Below, piece by piece: positions 26,687 to 36,423 of a DNA stretch of 64,000 nt. Within the stretch, counting starts at the first letter, position 1. Every line of letters starts with the position of its first letter. The notes below the pieces were generated by a model. The model did no database searches, was not told the origin of the DNA, and saw only the letters and a program-made list of their open reading frames with translations. The DNA is from an uncultured Dehalococcoidia bacterium (GTDB lineage Bacteria > Chloroflexota > Dehalococcoidia > Lucifugimonadales > CATOSD01). Both the position numbers and the translations under genes were made by a program. The DNA is taken from positions 186,001 through 250,000 of the forward strand of contig CATOSD010000002.1 in the NCBI GenBank assembly GCA_951812395.1, written 5' to 3'.

Positions 26687-27988
26687 GTGATATTCCAGGC
26701 CCCCCGCGGCACCTCGGACATTTTGCCTGGTGACCAACCCTATTGGCGCTTCTTCCAGGAGAGGGCGCAGCAGGTCGCGCACAGCTTTGGCTACCAGCGT
26801 ATCGACACCCCCATGTTCGAGGACGCGCGCCTGTTCGTGCGCGGCATCGGCGAGGTCACCGACATAGTGGAGAAGGAGACCTACACCTTCGAGGACAGGG
26901 GCGGCGATACTATCACGCTGCGTCCCGAAGGCACCGCGCCCGTGTGCAGGGCGTACTTGGAACACGGGATGCACAACATGCCGCAGCCTGTGCGCCTGTT
27001 CTACCTGTGTCCTGTGTTCCGGTACGAACGACCCCAGTCGGGCAGGTATCGCCAGCACCACCAGTTCGGCATCGAGGCCTACGGAGACGCTGACGCTTCC
27101 ATCGACGCCGAGATTATAGAGCTGGGCTGGCGATTTCTGGAATCTCTGGGACTTCGTGACCTCTCCCTCAGCGTGAACTCCATCGGCGACCCCGAATGCC
27201 GTCCCCAATACGTGCGACGGCTACGCGAGCACTACGCGCCTCACACGCAAAGGCTGTGCGACGACTGCCGCCGCCGGCTGGACCGCAACCCGCTGAGGCT
27301 GCTCGACTGCAAACAGGACGGCTGCCAGCCGATCATCGATGAGGCCCCGCACAGCGCCGACCACCTGTGCGACGACTGCCGCGGCCACTGGCGCGACCTT
27401 CTCGACTACCTGGGCCAGGTGGGCATTGAGGGACAAGTGGACCACCGCCTGGTGCGCGGTTTCGACTACTACACCCGCACGGTGTTCGAGGTGACCCCCC
27501 CGGTCGAGGGACGCATGAACACCCTGTTCGGCGGCGGGCGCTACGATGGTCTGATAGAGGAGATCGGCGGCAGGCCGACCCCGGGCGTGGGCTACGGCAT
27601 GGGAATCGAGCGAGTCATTGCCAGCCTCAAGCTGCAGGGCGTCTGCATACCCGAGGAGACGAAAACGAATGTGCTGGTTGCTCATCTTGGCGACGCCGCC
27701 AAGCGCGAGGCCGTGAGGATCGCCTCCGAACTGCGTCGGGATGGCGTCGCCGCCACCGTCGGCCCCGCCGGCCGCGGACTGCGCAGCCAGCTCAGGTACG
27801 CCAACTCCATCGGGGCCACCCACTCGATCATAGTTGGCGACGACGAGTTGGCTCAGGGCGTGGTGCAGGTTCGCGACCTCGCGAGAAGCGAGCAGCGCAC
27901 GGTCAAGATGGCCTCCGGACTTGCAGAGGCGCTCACCGGCAGGGACGCGCCCTCGACTGAAGACGCCATGCAGAGCAGTTCGGCATGA
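26687..27988 (+). CDS. hisS: Histidyl-tRNA synthetase
   Basis: The 433-residue protein is a class II aminoacyl-tRNA synthetase. It begins IFQAPRGTSDILPGD, the family start. Motif 2 is in LRPEGTAPVCRAY and QPVRLFYLCPVFRYERPQSGR. The histidine-specific loops LVRGFDYYTRTVFEV and GGGRYDGL follow, and motif 3 is GVGYGMGIERV. A C-terminal anticodon-binding domain starts near residue 330. The GTG at 26687 has GGAG 8 nt upstream. Its TGA overlaps the prfA ATG, so translation is coupled. This TGA acts as a stop, unlike the recoded ones elsewhere in the window. Confidence 0.95.
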   Translation: MIFQAPRGTSDILPGDQPYWRFFQERAQQVAHSFGYQRIDTPMFEDARLFVRGIGEVTDIVEKETYTFEDRGGDTITLRPEGTAPVCRAYLEHGMHNMPQPVRLFYLCPVFRYERPQSGRYRQHHQFGIEAYGDADASIDAEIIELGWRFLESLGLRDLSLSVNSIGDPECRPQYVRRLREHYAPHTQRLCDDCRRRLDRNPLRLLDCKQDGCQPIIDEAPHSADHLCDDCRGHWRDLLDYLGQVGIEGQVDHRLVRGFDYYTRTVFEVTPPVEGRMNTLFGGGRYDGLIEEIGGRPTPGVGYGMGIERVIASLKLQGVCIPEETKTNVLVAHLGDAAKREAVRIASELRRDGVAATVGPAGRGLRSQLRYANSIGATHSIIVGDDELAQGVVQVRDLARSEQRTVKMASGLAEALTGRDAPSTEDAMQSSSA

Positions 27989-29055
27989 GAGACACGCTCG
28001 CGTCCATAGAGGCGCGCTACGAGGAAATCGATCGCCTGCTCGCGGACCCGGAGATTTCCACCGATTACACGCGCATTCAGAGCCTGGCAAAGGAGCAGGC
28101 GTCCATACGCAATCTCGTCACGCTCTCGCGCGAACACCGTGGCCTGACAGAGGAGCTTGCGGGCGTACGCGAGATGCTCCGCGACGATCCGGACCCCGAT
28201 CTAGCGGAGCTCGCCCGCGAGGAGCTGGCCGAGCTTGAGGGGCGCATGGTTTCCACGGAGCTCGAGCTCCAGATGGCGCTGATTCCCTCGGACCCGAACG
28301 ATGAAAAGAACGTGATGATGGAGATTCGCGCGGGCACGGGCGGCGAGGAGGCCGGCCTGTTCGCCGCCGAGCTTTATCGCATGTATGCCCGCTACGCCCA
28401 GCGAAATGGCTGGCGAATCGAAGTGATGGACGCCAACGAGACGGGCTTGGGCGCCATAAAGGAAATAGTCTTCATAGTGCGCGGTGACAGCGCCTTCAGC
28501 CGCCTCAAGCACGAGAGCGGCACGCATCGCGTGCAGCGCATTCCCGTAACGGAGTCGGGCGGACGGCTCCACACTTCGGCGGCCACCGTGGCGGTGCTGC
28601 CCGAGGCCGAGGAGATCGACGTCGACGTACGCGCCGAAGATCTGGACATCGACATCTACCACGCCAGCGGCCACGGCGGCCAGAACGTGCAGAAGGTCGC
28701 CACCGCCGTGCGAATCACCCACCGCCCGACTGGCATTGTCGCGACCTGCCAGGACGAACGCTCCCAGTTCAAGAACAAGGAAAAGGCCATGTCGGTGCTG
28801 AGGTCGCGCCTGTTCGCGCGAGAGCAACAGCGCCAACAACAGGAAGTAAGCGCGTCGCGCCGTTCCCAGGTCGGATCGGGTGACCGCTCGCAGCGGGTCC
28901 GCACGTACAACTACCCGCAGAACAGGGTTACCGACCACCGAGTTGGGCTTACCACTTACAACCTGGATTCGGTGCTCGAGGGTGGCATCGACGATTTCGT
29001 GCGCGCCCTGTCCGAACAGGAGCAGGCGCAGAGGCTGGAACAGGTGAGCCTCTGA
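27985..29055 (+). CDS. prfA: Peptide chain release factor 1
   Basis: The 356-residue protein is RF1, which terminates translation at UAA and UAG. The universal GGQ motif that triggers peptide release is at residues 231-233. The anticodon-mimicking tripeptide is P-V-T at 187-189, the PxT form typical of RF1 rather than the SPF of RF2. UGA is therefore not read by this factor, which is relevant to the recoded TGAs in the window. It overlaps hisS by 4 nt (ATGA) and is followed directly by prmC, the methylase that modifies the GGQ glutamine. Confidence 0.96.
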   Translation: MRDTLASIEARYEEIDRLLADPEISTDYTRIQSLAKEQASIRNLVTLSREHRGLTEELAGVREMLRDDPDPDLAELAREELAELEGRMVSTELELQMALIPSDPNDEKNVMMEIRAGTGGEEAGLFAAELYRMYARYAQRNGWRIEVMDANETGLGAIKEIVFIVRGDSAFSRLKHESGTHRVQRIPVTESGGRLHTSAATVAVLPEAEEIDVDVRAEDLDIDIYHASGHGGQNVQKVATAVRITHRPTGIVATCQDERSQFKNKEKAMSVLRSRLFAREQQRQQQEVSASRRSQVGSGDRSQRVRTYNYPQNRVTDHRVGLTTYNLDSVLEGGIDDFVRALSEQEQAQRLEQVSL

Positions 29056-29903
29056 CGATTGGCGAGCTTCACGCTCGGCTTGCCCAAGCCCTCGAGGCAA
29101 GCGGCATCCCCGACGCACGCCTGGAGGCCGAAGTGCTGGTTCGCCACGCCATGGGCGTGGACCGCGCACAGTTCTTTGTGGCGCTCACGGACGCCGTATC
29201 CCCCGATATCCGCCATGCGGCCCTGGCCTGTGCTCGCCGCCGGGCGGAGGGCGAACCGCTCGCGTACATCACCGGACGCAGGGAGTTCTATGGACTGGAC
29301 CTCCACGTGGACCGGCGAGTGCTGATTCCGAGGCAGGAGACCGAGACGCTTGTGGATTGCGTCATCGAGCACTGCGCTGGCCTGGAAGGCGCCGGGGACG
29401 TGAGGGTAGTCGACGTCGGCACGGGCAGTGGCGCGATAGCCATAGCGGTGGCCGTTCGCGTGCCGCGCGCGCAGGTGATAGCCATCGACGCCGATGCGGG
29501 CGCTCTGGAGGTGGTGGACGCCAACCGGCGGCGTCACGGCGTGGATGGTCACGTCAGTCTGGCGCGCGGCGATCTGCTGGCGCCTCTGGCCGGGCCCGTG
29601 GACGTAATCGTTTCCAATCCGCCGTACATCCGCAGCGCAGACATGGCACGTCTCCCGCGGGAGGTTCGCCGCGAGCCCGCGGGCGCGCTGGACGGCGGCG
29701 CGGACGGGCTGGTGGTGGTGCGCCGGCTGCTGGAGGACGCGCCGCGGCGGCTTAAGTCCGGCGGCGGGCTGTTTGTGGAGATCGCCCCGGAGCAACTCGG
29801 AGAGGTGCAGGAACTCGCCGGGCGCAGCTTCCCCGAGGGGAGCGTAGCGCACCGCGAGGACGCGCTGGGCCTGCCGCGCGTGGTGTGCGTGTATGCGGGA
29901 TAG
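29052..29903 (+). CDS. prmC: Release factor glutamine methyltransferase
   Basis: The 283-residue protein is PrmC/HemK, which methylates the Gln of the release-factor GGQ motif with S-adenosylmethionine. The SAM-binding strand VVDVGTGSGAIAIA and the catalytic NPPY at residues 189-192 are both present. No ATG or GTG gives a full N-terminus. The frame starting LTIGELHARLAQAL matches the family, so a CTG at 29052 overlapping the prfA TGA is the best start; the GTG at 29133 would cut off the substrate-binding helix domain. Coupling to prfA is common and fits the function. Confidence 0.9.
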   Translation: MTIGELHARLAQALEASGIPDARLEAEVLVRHAMGVDRAQFFVALTDAVSPDIRHAALACARRRAEGEPLAYITGRREFYGLDLHVDRRVLIPRQETETLVDCVIEHCAGLEGAGDVRVVDVGTGSGAIAIAVAVRVPRAQVIAIDADAGALEVVDANRRRHGVDGHVSLARGDLLAPLAGPVDVIVSNPPYIRSADMARLPREVRREPAGALDGGADGLVVVRRLLEDAPRRLKSGGGLFVEIAPEQLGEVQELAGRSFPEGSVAHREDALGLPRVVCVYAG

Positions 29904-30067
29904 GGCCGTGGGGCTTGTGGTGTAAACAGGAGTAGGCTGGACGTCGGGAGTGGGGTTGCAAGGAGGGCCTACGGTCAGCAGCTCAGGCGAGGCCCAGACC
30001 GCGCCTTACTCCACTGTCAGATCAGGCCAGCGTCAGATTGGGACAGGCGCGCAGAAAGACGGTCGGT

Positions 30068-30811
30068 TCAGCGGGGGCACTCCTCGCCCAATTCCTGTAG
30101 ACGCTGCCTTAGCCGGCGTACTTCTTCCGCCGCTTGCTCGGCGCGTTGCGCTTCCAGTTCGGCGCGTTGCGCTTCCAGTTCGGCGCGTTCAACCGTTTCG
30201 TGGTAGGTGAGCAGGTAGCGGTCCGCTTTCGGGTCGTAGAAGCGCAGCCGGCCCTCTTCCCAGCACAAGTACAACCCCAACACCTCGCTGTAGCCACGCC
30301 CCGTGTCTTGCGACGACCACTCGACCTCGATGGGCTGGTAGCGTCCGTCCGCCAGTCGGTCCCCCGCCAATGGGGCGTCGTGGTAATCCCCGCCTGTTCC
30401 GTCGAACCGCCAGTACTCCGGGATGCGGAAGCGTTCGTAGTCCTGCCGCTTCTCGGTGTAGTCGCGTCTTCCCGTAGTCGGCGACGCCACCTCGAGCACG
30501 AAGTCCGGTGGCTTGCCCACGAGATTGATAGCGTACCCGTTGCGCTCGATGATGCCGGGAACATCCACGTCGAAGGCTAGTATCAGGTCGGGAATTCTCA
30601 CTCCGGCTCGCGTCTGCTCCACGTTCATGGCGACAGGGACCTCTCCAAGCACGAGAGTAGTTTCCGAGTCCCGGAAGTGGAAGTCCAAGGCCGCGATTAT
30701 GGCCGGTTGGCCTAAGTGGATGGGGTTTTGCATGTCTTCTCGCGGCGGGAAGTCGGGAAACCGCTCCGAGGTGTCGGAGGCGGTCCCGGAAACGAAGGGC
30801 TTGCTGGTCAT
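30068..30811 (-). CDS. Uma2 family (PD-(D/E)XK-like) protein, intact copy
   Basis: The 247-residue protein belongs to the Uma2/DUF820 family with a restriction-endonuclease-like fold. The core acidic residues lie in VRIPDLILAFD and PDFVLEVASPTT, followed by KRQDYERFRIPEYW. The C-terminal 50 residues form a coiled coil with the repeats RAELEAQ. Such proteins are abundant in cyanobacteria and Chloroflexota and their role is unknown. Its 5' two thirds are duplicated at 34414-34889. Confidence 0.8.
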   Translation of the reverse strand: MTSKPFVSGTASDTSERFPDFPPREDMQNPIHLGQPAIIAALDFHFRDSETTLVLGEVPVAMNVEQTRAGVRIPDLILAFDVDVPGIIERNGYAINLVGKPPDFVLEVASPTTGRRDYTEKRQDYERFRIPEYWRFDGTGGDYHDAPLAGDRLADGRYQPIEVEWSSQDTGRGYSEVLGLYLCWEEGRLRFYDPKADRYLLTYHETVERAELEAQRAELEAQRAEQAAEEVRRLRQRLQELGEECPR

Positions 30812-30947
30812 GTCGTCACCCTCCCGGTTAGGCTGACCATTCGCAAGGCATCACGTCCGGCCGATCGCCGCCAAGCGAGACGGAACGGCCGCGCCGCATC
30901 CAGTTCCATCCGCGCCTTCCGACTGGAATAGGGTAGGACTCTTGCCC

Positions 30948-32075
30948 CTACTCGAACCCCAGTTGCAGGTGCTTGCCCTCGGTCTTTATGGACGGAGCGA
31001 CCATCACCTCCGCGTTGTGATGCATCTCGCGTATCGTTCCCGCGCCAATCATCCCCATGCACACCTCGAGAGCGCCAATGAGGTTCTGCGTCCCGTCTGT
31101 CCTGGAAGTGGGTCCGAAGAACAGTTGCTTCAGCGTCCCCTTCACGCCCACGTTGACGCGCGTGCCCCTGGGGAGCGCGGGATGTGGATTCGCCATGCCC
31201 CAGTTGTGGCCGGCTCCGGGAGCCTCTTCGGCCTGGGCGAGCGGAGTGCCCAGCATCACCGCGTCCGCGCCGCAGGCCAGCGCCTTGCACAGGTCGCCGC
31301 CGGTGCGGATTCCGCCGTCGGTTATGATCGGGACGTACCTGCCGGTGCGCTCGAAGTACTCTTCCCTGGCCGCGGCGCAGTCGAGCGTGGCCGTCACCTG
31401 CGGAACGCCTACGCCCGTCACCTCGCGCGTGGTGCACGCCGCACCGGGACCTACTCCCACCAGCACGCCGTGGATGCCGGTCTCCATCAGCTCGAGAGCC
31501 ACCTCGCGGGAAACGCAATTGCCCACCAGTACGGGCACGTTCACCATCTCCAGCAGCTCCGGAAAGCGCAGTCCTCGGGCGCTGCGGGATATGTGCCTCG
31601 CGGTGGTGACTGTGCTCTGCACCACGATCACGTCCGCGCCCGCCTCGGCGGCCAGGGGGACCAGCCGCTTGGCGCTCGCGGGGGTAACAGAAACGGCGCA
31701 CTTGGCGCCGTTGTTCTTCGTCTCTTCTACTCGCTCCCCAATCAGCTTATCCTTGATGGGGGCCGAATAGACCTTCTGCAGTCGAGCGGTGACCTCGTCC
31801 TGTGAGGTCTTCACAATCTCGGCGATCACCCCGTCGGGGTCGTCGTATCGAGTCTGCACTCCCTCCAGGTTCATCACGGCCAGGCCGCCCTGATCCTGCA
31901 TCCTGGCCGCGAAGCTGGGCGAGGAGACCGCGTCCATGGCCGAGCCGAGCACCGGGATGGGAAGTGTAATGCCGTCTACCGAAAACTCTGTGCTCGTCAA
32001 TTCGGGGTTTATCGTTACGCTACCTGGGGCTATCGCTACCTCGTCGAAACCGTACGCACGCTTGAGCTCTTTCAA
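30948..32075 (-). CDS. guaB3: IMP dehydrogenase, GuaB3-type without CBS domains (intact copy)
   Basis: The 375-residue protein is a TIM-barrel IMP dehydrogenase-family enzyme. It starts YGFDEVAIAPG, the family N-terminus, and carries the loop GPGAACTTREVTG with the catalytic Cys at residue 214. The flap region near the C-terminus and a PIITDGGIRTGGDL phosphate site are present. There is no CBS pair, and the length is that of the GuaB3 branch seen in actinobacteria. A role in guanine nucleotide synthesis is likely, though GuaB3 specificity is less certain than GuaB. A nearly identical, 5'-truncated copy lies 4078 bp to the right. Confidence 0.9.
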   Translation of the reverse strand: MKELKRAYGFDEVAIAPGSVTINPELTSTEFSVDGITLPIPVLGSAMDAVSSPSFAARMQDQGGLAVMNLEGVQTRYDDPDGVIAEIVKTSQDEVTARLQKVYSAPIKDKLIGERVEETKNNGAKCAVSVTPASAKRLVPLAAEAGADVIVVQSTVTTARHISRSARGLRFPELLEMVNVPVLVGNCVSREVALELMETGIHGVLVGVGPGAACTTREVTGVGVPQVTATLDCAAAREEYFERTGRYVPIITDGGIRTGGDLCKALACGADAVMLGTPLAQAEEAPGAGHNWGMANPHPALPRGTRVNVGVKGTLKQLFFGPTSRTDGTQNLIGALEVCMGMIGAGTIREMHHNAEVMVAPSIKTEGKHLQLGFE

Positions 32076-32259
32076 TTCGGCGCCCCCTCACATCAATTAG
32101 AGCGGGTTTGATTTTGCGGAATATAGCAAAACAGGGCCGCAAGCGTCAAGCCTGTTTACGTGTCAACATCGGCGTTACGGGCCCAAGCCCAAGTGACGCC
32201 ATCCCGGCTGACGAGCTACGTTGTCTGACTCAGTACCCAGCTTACTCCAGGTGAAACGG

Positions 32260-32616
32260 ATGGGAACATTCAAGGCGCGAATCGGCGTCAGTAACGGGAA
32301 CGGCGGCGTTCCGCACTGGGTCGAGGAGGACGTGGACGCCGGCTCGACTTACACCGTGCTGCCGGAGAGCCTGCTGCGCGAGCAACTGGACATTCGGCAC
32401 ACCGGCTACGGGTACTTTACGCTCGCCGACGGTAGAAGGGCCCGGCTTCCGACTGGTGAGGCAAAGTTCCATATCGAGGACGACGTGGCTACCAGCCGCG
32501 TCGTCCTCGGTAGGGAGGGCCAGTATCTCCTGGGCGCTACGACCCTCCAGACATTCGGGCTGATCGCCGATACAACGCATCACAGGCTGATTCCCGCGGA
32601 GGGGCTGACCTTCTAG
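32260..32616 (+). CDS. Clan AA (retropepsin-like) aspartic protease
   Basis: The 118-residue protein matches single-domain retropepsin-like proteases. The catalytic motif is D-A-G-S at residues 26-29 in VDAGSTYTVLP, and the flap and second-strand region follow in a layout like gag-type proteases (GYFTLADGRR, FHIEDD, LLGATTLQTFGLIAD). These usually act as dimers. It reads opposite to its neighbours. The ATG at 32260 has AGGTG upstream. A remnant without the catalytic Asp lies at 36119-36359. Confidence 0.75.
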   Translation: MGTFKARIGVSNGNGGVPHWVEEDVDAGSTYTVLPESLLREQLDIRHTGYGYFTLADGRRARLPTGEAKFHIEDDVATSRVVLGREGQYLLGATTLQTFGLIADTTHHRLIPAEGLTF

Positions 32617-32680
32617 CCCGTCGCGCGTGCCTATCAAGGCTTCGCGATTGTCACAAGAGTCACTTACCCCAAATGACTGT

Positions 32681-33892
32681 TCAGAGTCGATGGGTGGAAC
32701 CCCTGCGCCGCCAGCGCGCGGCGGCGACGATGAGGAAACCGCCGCCGATGAGCAGCGCACCGCCAAGCGGCAGAGCCACCAGTGGCAGCATCGGCGCCGT
32801 CTCATCTCCGACGGCCGGCAGCGGTGGCGTGCCTGTCGGCGTGGGCGTGACCAGGAGTGTCACAGCGGGCACCCGCGTGGGCGTGGGCGTGGGCGTAGGC
32901 GTAGGCTCGGGCGTAGGTGTAGGTGTCGGCGGGGGCACCCCCCAGCTTGGCGACCAATCATCCGCCTCGTTGTCGGTGAGGCGTGTGACGTCCGAGCCGT
33001 CGGCGTTCATCACGTAGATATCCCCGTTCCCGTCGCGGAGGGAGGTGAACGCGATGCGCCGGCCGTCGGGTGACCATGCGGGCCACCAATCCAGAAAGGA
33101 GTTGTCGGTGAGGCGTGTGACGTCCGAGCCGTCGGCGTTCATCACGTAGATTTCCCCGTTCCCGTCGCGGGTGGAGTCGAACGCGATGCGCCGGCCATCG
33201 GGCGACCAGGCGGGACCGTATGCGCCAGCGGGGTTGTCGGTGAGGCGTGTCTGGCCTGAGCCGTCGGAGTTCATCACGTAGATTTCATCGTTCCCATCGC
33301 GGTCGGAATAGAACGCGATGCGCCGGCCGTCGGGCGACCATGCGGGTCGCCAATCCCGAGCGGGGTTGTCGGTGAGGCGTGTCTGGCCTGAGCCGTCGGC
33401 GTTCATCACGTAGAAATCCCCGTTCCCGTCGCGGAGGGAGGTGAACGCGATGCGCCGGCCGTCGGGCGACCAATCGGGACGGGAATCGATAGCGGGGTTG
33501 TCGGTGAGGCGTGTCTGGCCTGAGCCGTCGGCGTTCATCACGTAGATTTCCCCGTTCCCGTCGCGGTCTGACACGAACGCGATGCGCCGGCCGTCGGGCG
33601 ACCATGCGGGACCGGATTCGCCAGCGGGGTTGTCGGTGAGGCGTGTCTGGCCTGAGCCGTCGGCGTACATCACGTAGATTTCCCAGCCTCCGTCGCGCTC
33701 TGACACGAACGCGATGCGTTCTGTCTGGGAGGCAGCGCGTTCGGTCTGCGCCTGGGCCGGGCCGGCGAAATCGCCGTCGGCGGTGGCAAGCAGGGCAGCG
33801 AGGGCGGCAAGGAGGACAGCGAGCGCGGCGAGCAGCGCGTAGAGGCGTATTCGTCCCTTGTTCAGCGTTTGGTCATGGGGTGGGAAGGCCAT
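32681..33892 (-). CDS. Secreted PD40/TolB-like beta-propeller protein (copy 1)
   Basis: The 403-residue protein has an N-terminal signal/anchor segment ([20 protein letters not shown]), then six PD40 blades of about 42 residues, each containing [15 protein letters not shown] and [11 protein letters not shown] Pro-Thr repeat linker follows, then a C-terminal membrane helix and RRRGS tail. The ATG at 33892 has AGGAG 10 nt upstream. The product is probably an envelope-displayed propeller that binds an unknown ligand. The DNA of the blades is so repetitive that recombination between them is likely. Confidence 0.82.
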   Translation of the reverse strand: MAFPPHDQTLNKGRIRLYALLAALAVLLAALAALLATADGDFAGPAQAQTERAASQTERIAFVSERDGGWEIYVMYADGSGQTRLTDNPAGESGPAWSPDGRRIAFVSDRDGNGEIYVMNADGSGQTRLTDNPAIDSRPDWSPDGRRIAFTSLRDGNGDFYVMNADGSGQTRLTDNPARDWRPAWSPDGRRIAFYSDRDGNDEIYVMNSDGSGQTRLTDNPAGAYGPAWSPDGRRIAFDSTRDGNGEIYVMNADGSDVTRLTDNSFLDWWPAWSPDGRRIAFTSLRDGNGDIYVMNADGSDVTRLTDNEADDWSPSWGVPPPTPTPTPEPTPTPTPTPTRVPAVTLLVTPTPTGTPPLPAVGDETAPMLPLVALPLGGALLIGGGFLIVAAARWRRRGSTHRL

Positions 33893-34047
33893 GACTTGGA
33901 TTCTCCTTCGCGCCGGCTGGCGCCGACGCAATCTTCGTTCGCAACCTATCAACAAGCCTGCCGCGTGTCAAACGCAATCGACCAATCCCGCAAACTGCTC
34001 ACCTATCACCAACTCTGAGTAGTTACGCCGCGCCCGAGGCGGGCCGC

Positions 34048-34413
34048 TCACGAGGGGCCGTTTCCCCAGCTCACCGGCGCGAGATTCATCTCCTGGCGAA
34101 CCTCGTTGATGGTCATGATGCCGCTGGCGACGTATTTGCGACGCCGATCGGCGCGGTCGTTTTCGGACTCCCGCAGCGCGTCGATTTCGGACACGTCGAA
34201 CTCGACAAGCAGGGTCGGGTCGCCAAAGTTGGGCAGCAGCCACTGCTGGAGCGCGTCCTGGTAGAAGATGAGCTGGGGCAGAATGGTGTCTTCCCAGAAT
34301 ACCTTTCGCGCCGTGCGGAAGTTCGAGAACGTTAAGCGTTCGGTGTCCCCCAGCATCGGCTTGGGAACGCCGAAGACGCGGCAAACGTCCTCAAGGCTCC
34401 ATCGCAGGGTCTG
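34048..34413 (-). pseudogene. Portal protein C-terminal fragment
   Basis: This fragment reads SLEDVCRVFGVPKPMLGDTE onward to the normal C-terminus of the phage portal protein at 37822-39045, almost identical in sequence. Its 5' end is cut at 34413, where it joins the Uma2 copy. It is the left-copy remnant created by the tandem duplication and lacks about 280 N-terminal residues. Confidence 0.85.
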
Positions 34414-34889
34414 CTGGTAGCGTCCGTCGCCAGTCGGTCCCCCGCCAATGGGGCGTCGTGGTAATCTCCGCCTGTTCCGTCGAACCGCCAGTACTCCGGG
34501 ATGCGGAAGCGTTCGTAGTCCTGCCGCTTCTCGGTGTAGTCGCGTCTTCCCGTTGTCGGCGACGCCACCTCGAGCACGAAGTCCGGTGGCTTGCCCACGA
34601 GATTGATAGCGTACCCGTTGCGCTCGATGATGCCGGGAACATCCACGTCGAAGGCTAGTATCAGGTCGGGAATTCTCACTCCGGCTCGCGTCTGCTCCAC
34701 GTTCATGGCGACGGGGACCTCTCCAAGCACGAGAGTAGTTTCCGAGTCCCGGAAGTGGAAGTCCAAGGCCGCGATTATGGCCGGTTGGCCTAAGTGGATG
34801 GGGTTTTGCATGTCTTCTCGCGGCGGGAAGTCGGGAAACCGCTCCGAGGTGTCGGAGGCGGTCCCGGAAACGAAGGGCTTGCTGGTCAT
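34414..34889 (-). pseudogene. Uma2 family protein, 3'-truncated copy
   Basis: The first 155 or so codons of the Uma2 gene at 30068-30811 are repeated with very few changes. At 34414 the sequence crosses into the portal fragment, adding an unrelated tail. A one-base deletion near 34428 shifts the frame shortly before the junction. The coiled-coil C-terminus is lost. Confidence 0.85.
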
Positions 34890-35025
34890 GTCGTCACCCT
34901 CCCGGTTAGGCTGACCATTCGCAAGGCATCACGTCCGGCCGATCGCCGCCAAGCGAGACGGAACGGCCGCGCCGCATCCAGTTCCATCCGCGCCTTCCGA
35001 CTGGAATAGGGTAGGACTCTTGCCC

Positions 35026-36121
35026 CTACTCGAACCCCAGTTGCAGGTGCTTGCCCTCGGTCTTTATGGACGGAGCGACCATCACCTCCGCGTTGTGATG
35101 CATCTCGCGTATCGTTCCCGCGCCAATCATCCCCATGCACACCTCGAGAGCGCCAATGAGGTTCTGCGTCCCGTCTGTCCTGGAAGTGGGTCCGAAGAAC
35201 AGTTGCTTCAGCGTCCCCTTCACGCCCACGTTGACGCGCGTGCCCCTGGGGAGCGCGGGATGTGGATTCGCCATGCCCCAGTTGTGGCCGGCTCCGGGAG
35301 CCTCTTCGGCCTGGGCGAGCGGAGTGCCCAGCATCACCGCGTCCGCGCCGCAAGCCAGCGCCTTGCACAGGTCGCCGCCGGTGCGGATTCCGCCGTCGGT
35401 TATGATCGGGACGTACCTGCCGGTGCGCTCGAAGTACTCTTCCCTGGCCGCGGCGCAGTCGAGCGTGGCCGTCACCTGCGGAACGCCTACGCCCGTCACC
35501 TCGCGCGTGGTGCACGCCGCACCGGGACCTACTCCCACCAGCACGCCGTGGATGCCGGTCTCCATCAGCTCGAGAGCCACCTCGCGGGAAACGCAATTGC
35601 CCACCAGTACGGGCACGTTCACCATCTCCAGCAGCTCCGGAAAGCGCAGTCCTCGGGCGCTGCGGGATATGTGCCTCGCGGTGGTGACTGTGCTCTGCAC
35701 CACGATCACGTCCGCGCCCGCCTCGGCGGCCAGGGGGACCAGCCGCTTGGCGCTCGCGGGGGTAACAGAAACGGCGCACTTGGCGCCGTTGTTCTTCGTC
35801 TCTTCTACTCGCTCCCCAATCAGCTTATCCTTGATGGGGGCCGAATAGACCTTCTGCAGTCGAGCGGTGACCTCGTCCTGTGAGGTCTTCACAATCTCGG
35901 CGATCACCCCGTCGGGGTCGTCGTATCGAGTCTGCACTCCCTCCAGGTTCATCACGGCCAGGCCGCCCTGATCCTGCATCCTGGCCGCGAAGCTGGGCGA
36001 GGAGACCGCGTCCATGGCCGAGCCGAGCACCGGGATGGGAAGTGTAATGCCGTCTACCGAAAACTCTGTGCTCGTCAATTCGGGGTTTATGGTTACGCTA
36101 CCCGGGGCTATCGCTACCTCG
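35026..36121 (-). pseudogene. guaB3: GuaB3-type IMP dehydrogenase, 5'-truncated copy
   Basis: Codons from EVAIAPGSV to the end match the intact guaB3 almost base for base, including the catalytic Cys loop. The first ten codons and the promoter region are lost because the gene is fused at 36121 to the inside of the aspartic protease gene. The only start in the retained part is a TTG at 36078, which removes about 25 residues. The barrel is otherwise intact, so weak activity cannot be excluded; I treat it as a pseudogene. Confidence 0.8.
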
Positions 36122-36359
36122 CGAGCAACTGGACATTCGGCACACCGGCCACGGGTACTTTACGCTCGCCGACGGTAGAAGGGCCCGGCTTCCGATTGGT
36201 GAGGCAAAGTTCCATATCGAGGACGACGTGGCTACCAGCCGCGTCGTCCTCGGTAGGGAGGGCCAGTATCTCCTGGGCGCTACGACCCTCCAGACATTCG
36301 GGCTGATCGCCGATACAACGCGTCACAGGCTGATTCCCGCGGAGAGGCTGACCTTCTAG
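36119..36359 (+). pseudogene. Aspartic protease remnant
   Basis: This is the 3' two thirds of the retropepsin-like gene at 32260-32616, from REQLDIRHTG onward. The part encoding the D-A-G-S active site has been deleted, so it cannot be a protease. Confidence 0.8.
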
Positions 36360-36423
36360 CCCGTCGCGCGTGACTATCAAGGCTTCGCGATTGTCACAAG
36401 AGCCCCTTCCCCCACATGACTGT

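Larger units (their letters stand above)
30335..34413. repeat. Tandem segmental duplication, copy 1
   Basis: This 4079-bp segment is repeated immediately to its right as 34414-38187. The shared order is Uma2, guaB3, aspartic protease, PD40 protein and portal C-terminus. The junction at 34413/34414 joins portal sequence to Uma2 sequence at a short shared CTGG. Over the Uma2 and guaB3 part the copies differ at only a few bases, with an offset of 4078. Confidence 0.9.

Noticed and set aside
27980..29055. Genome-wide reassignment of TGA to an amino acid
   Set aside because: TGA ends hisS, prfA and the second gene of the 2.9-4.6 kb operon normally, so recoding is gene-specific.
32880..32940. Simple-sequence GGGCGT/GGTGTAG repeats as a regulatory element
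   Set aside because: They encode the Pro-Thr linker of the PD40 protein on the minus strand.
33600..33900. LPxTG-type sortase signal in the PD40 proteins (LPAVG before the C-terminal helix)
   Set aside because: The Thr is replaced by Val, the motif is about 15 residues from the membrane helix, and no sortase gene is nearby.
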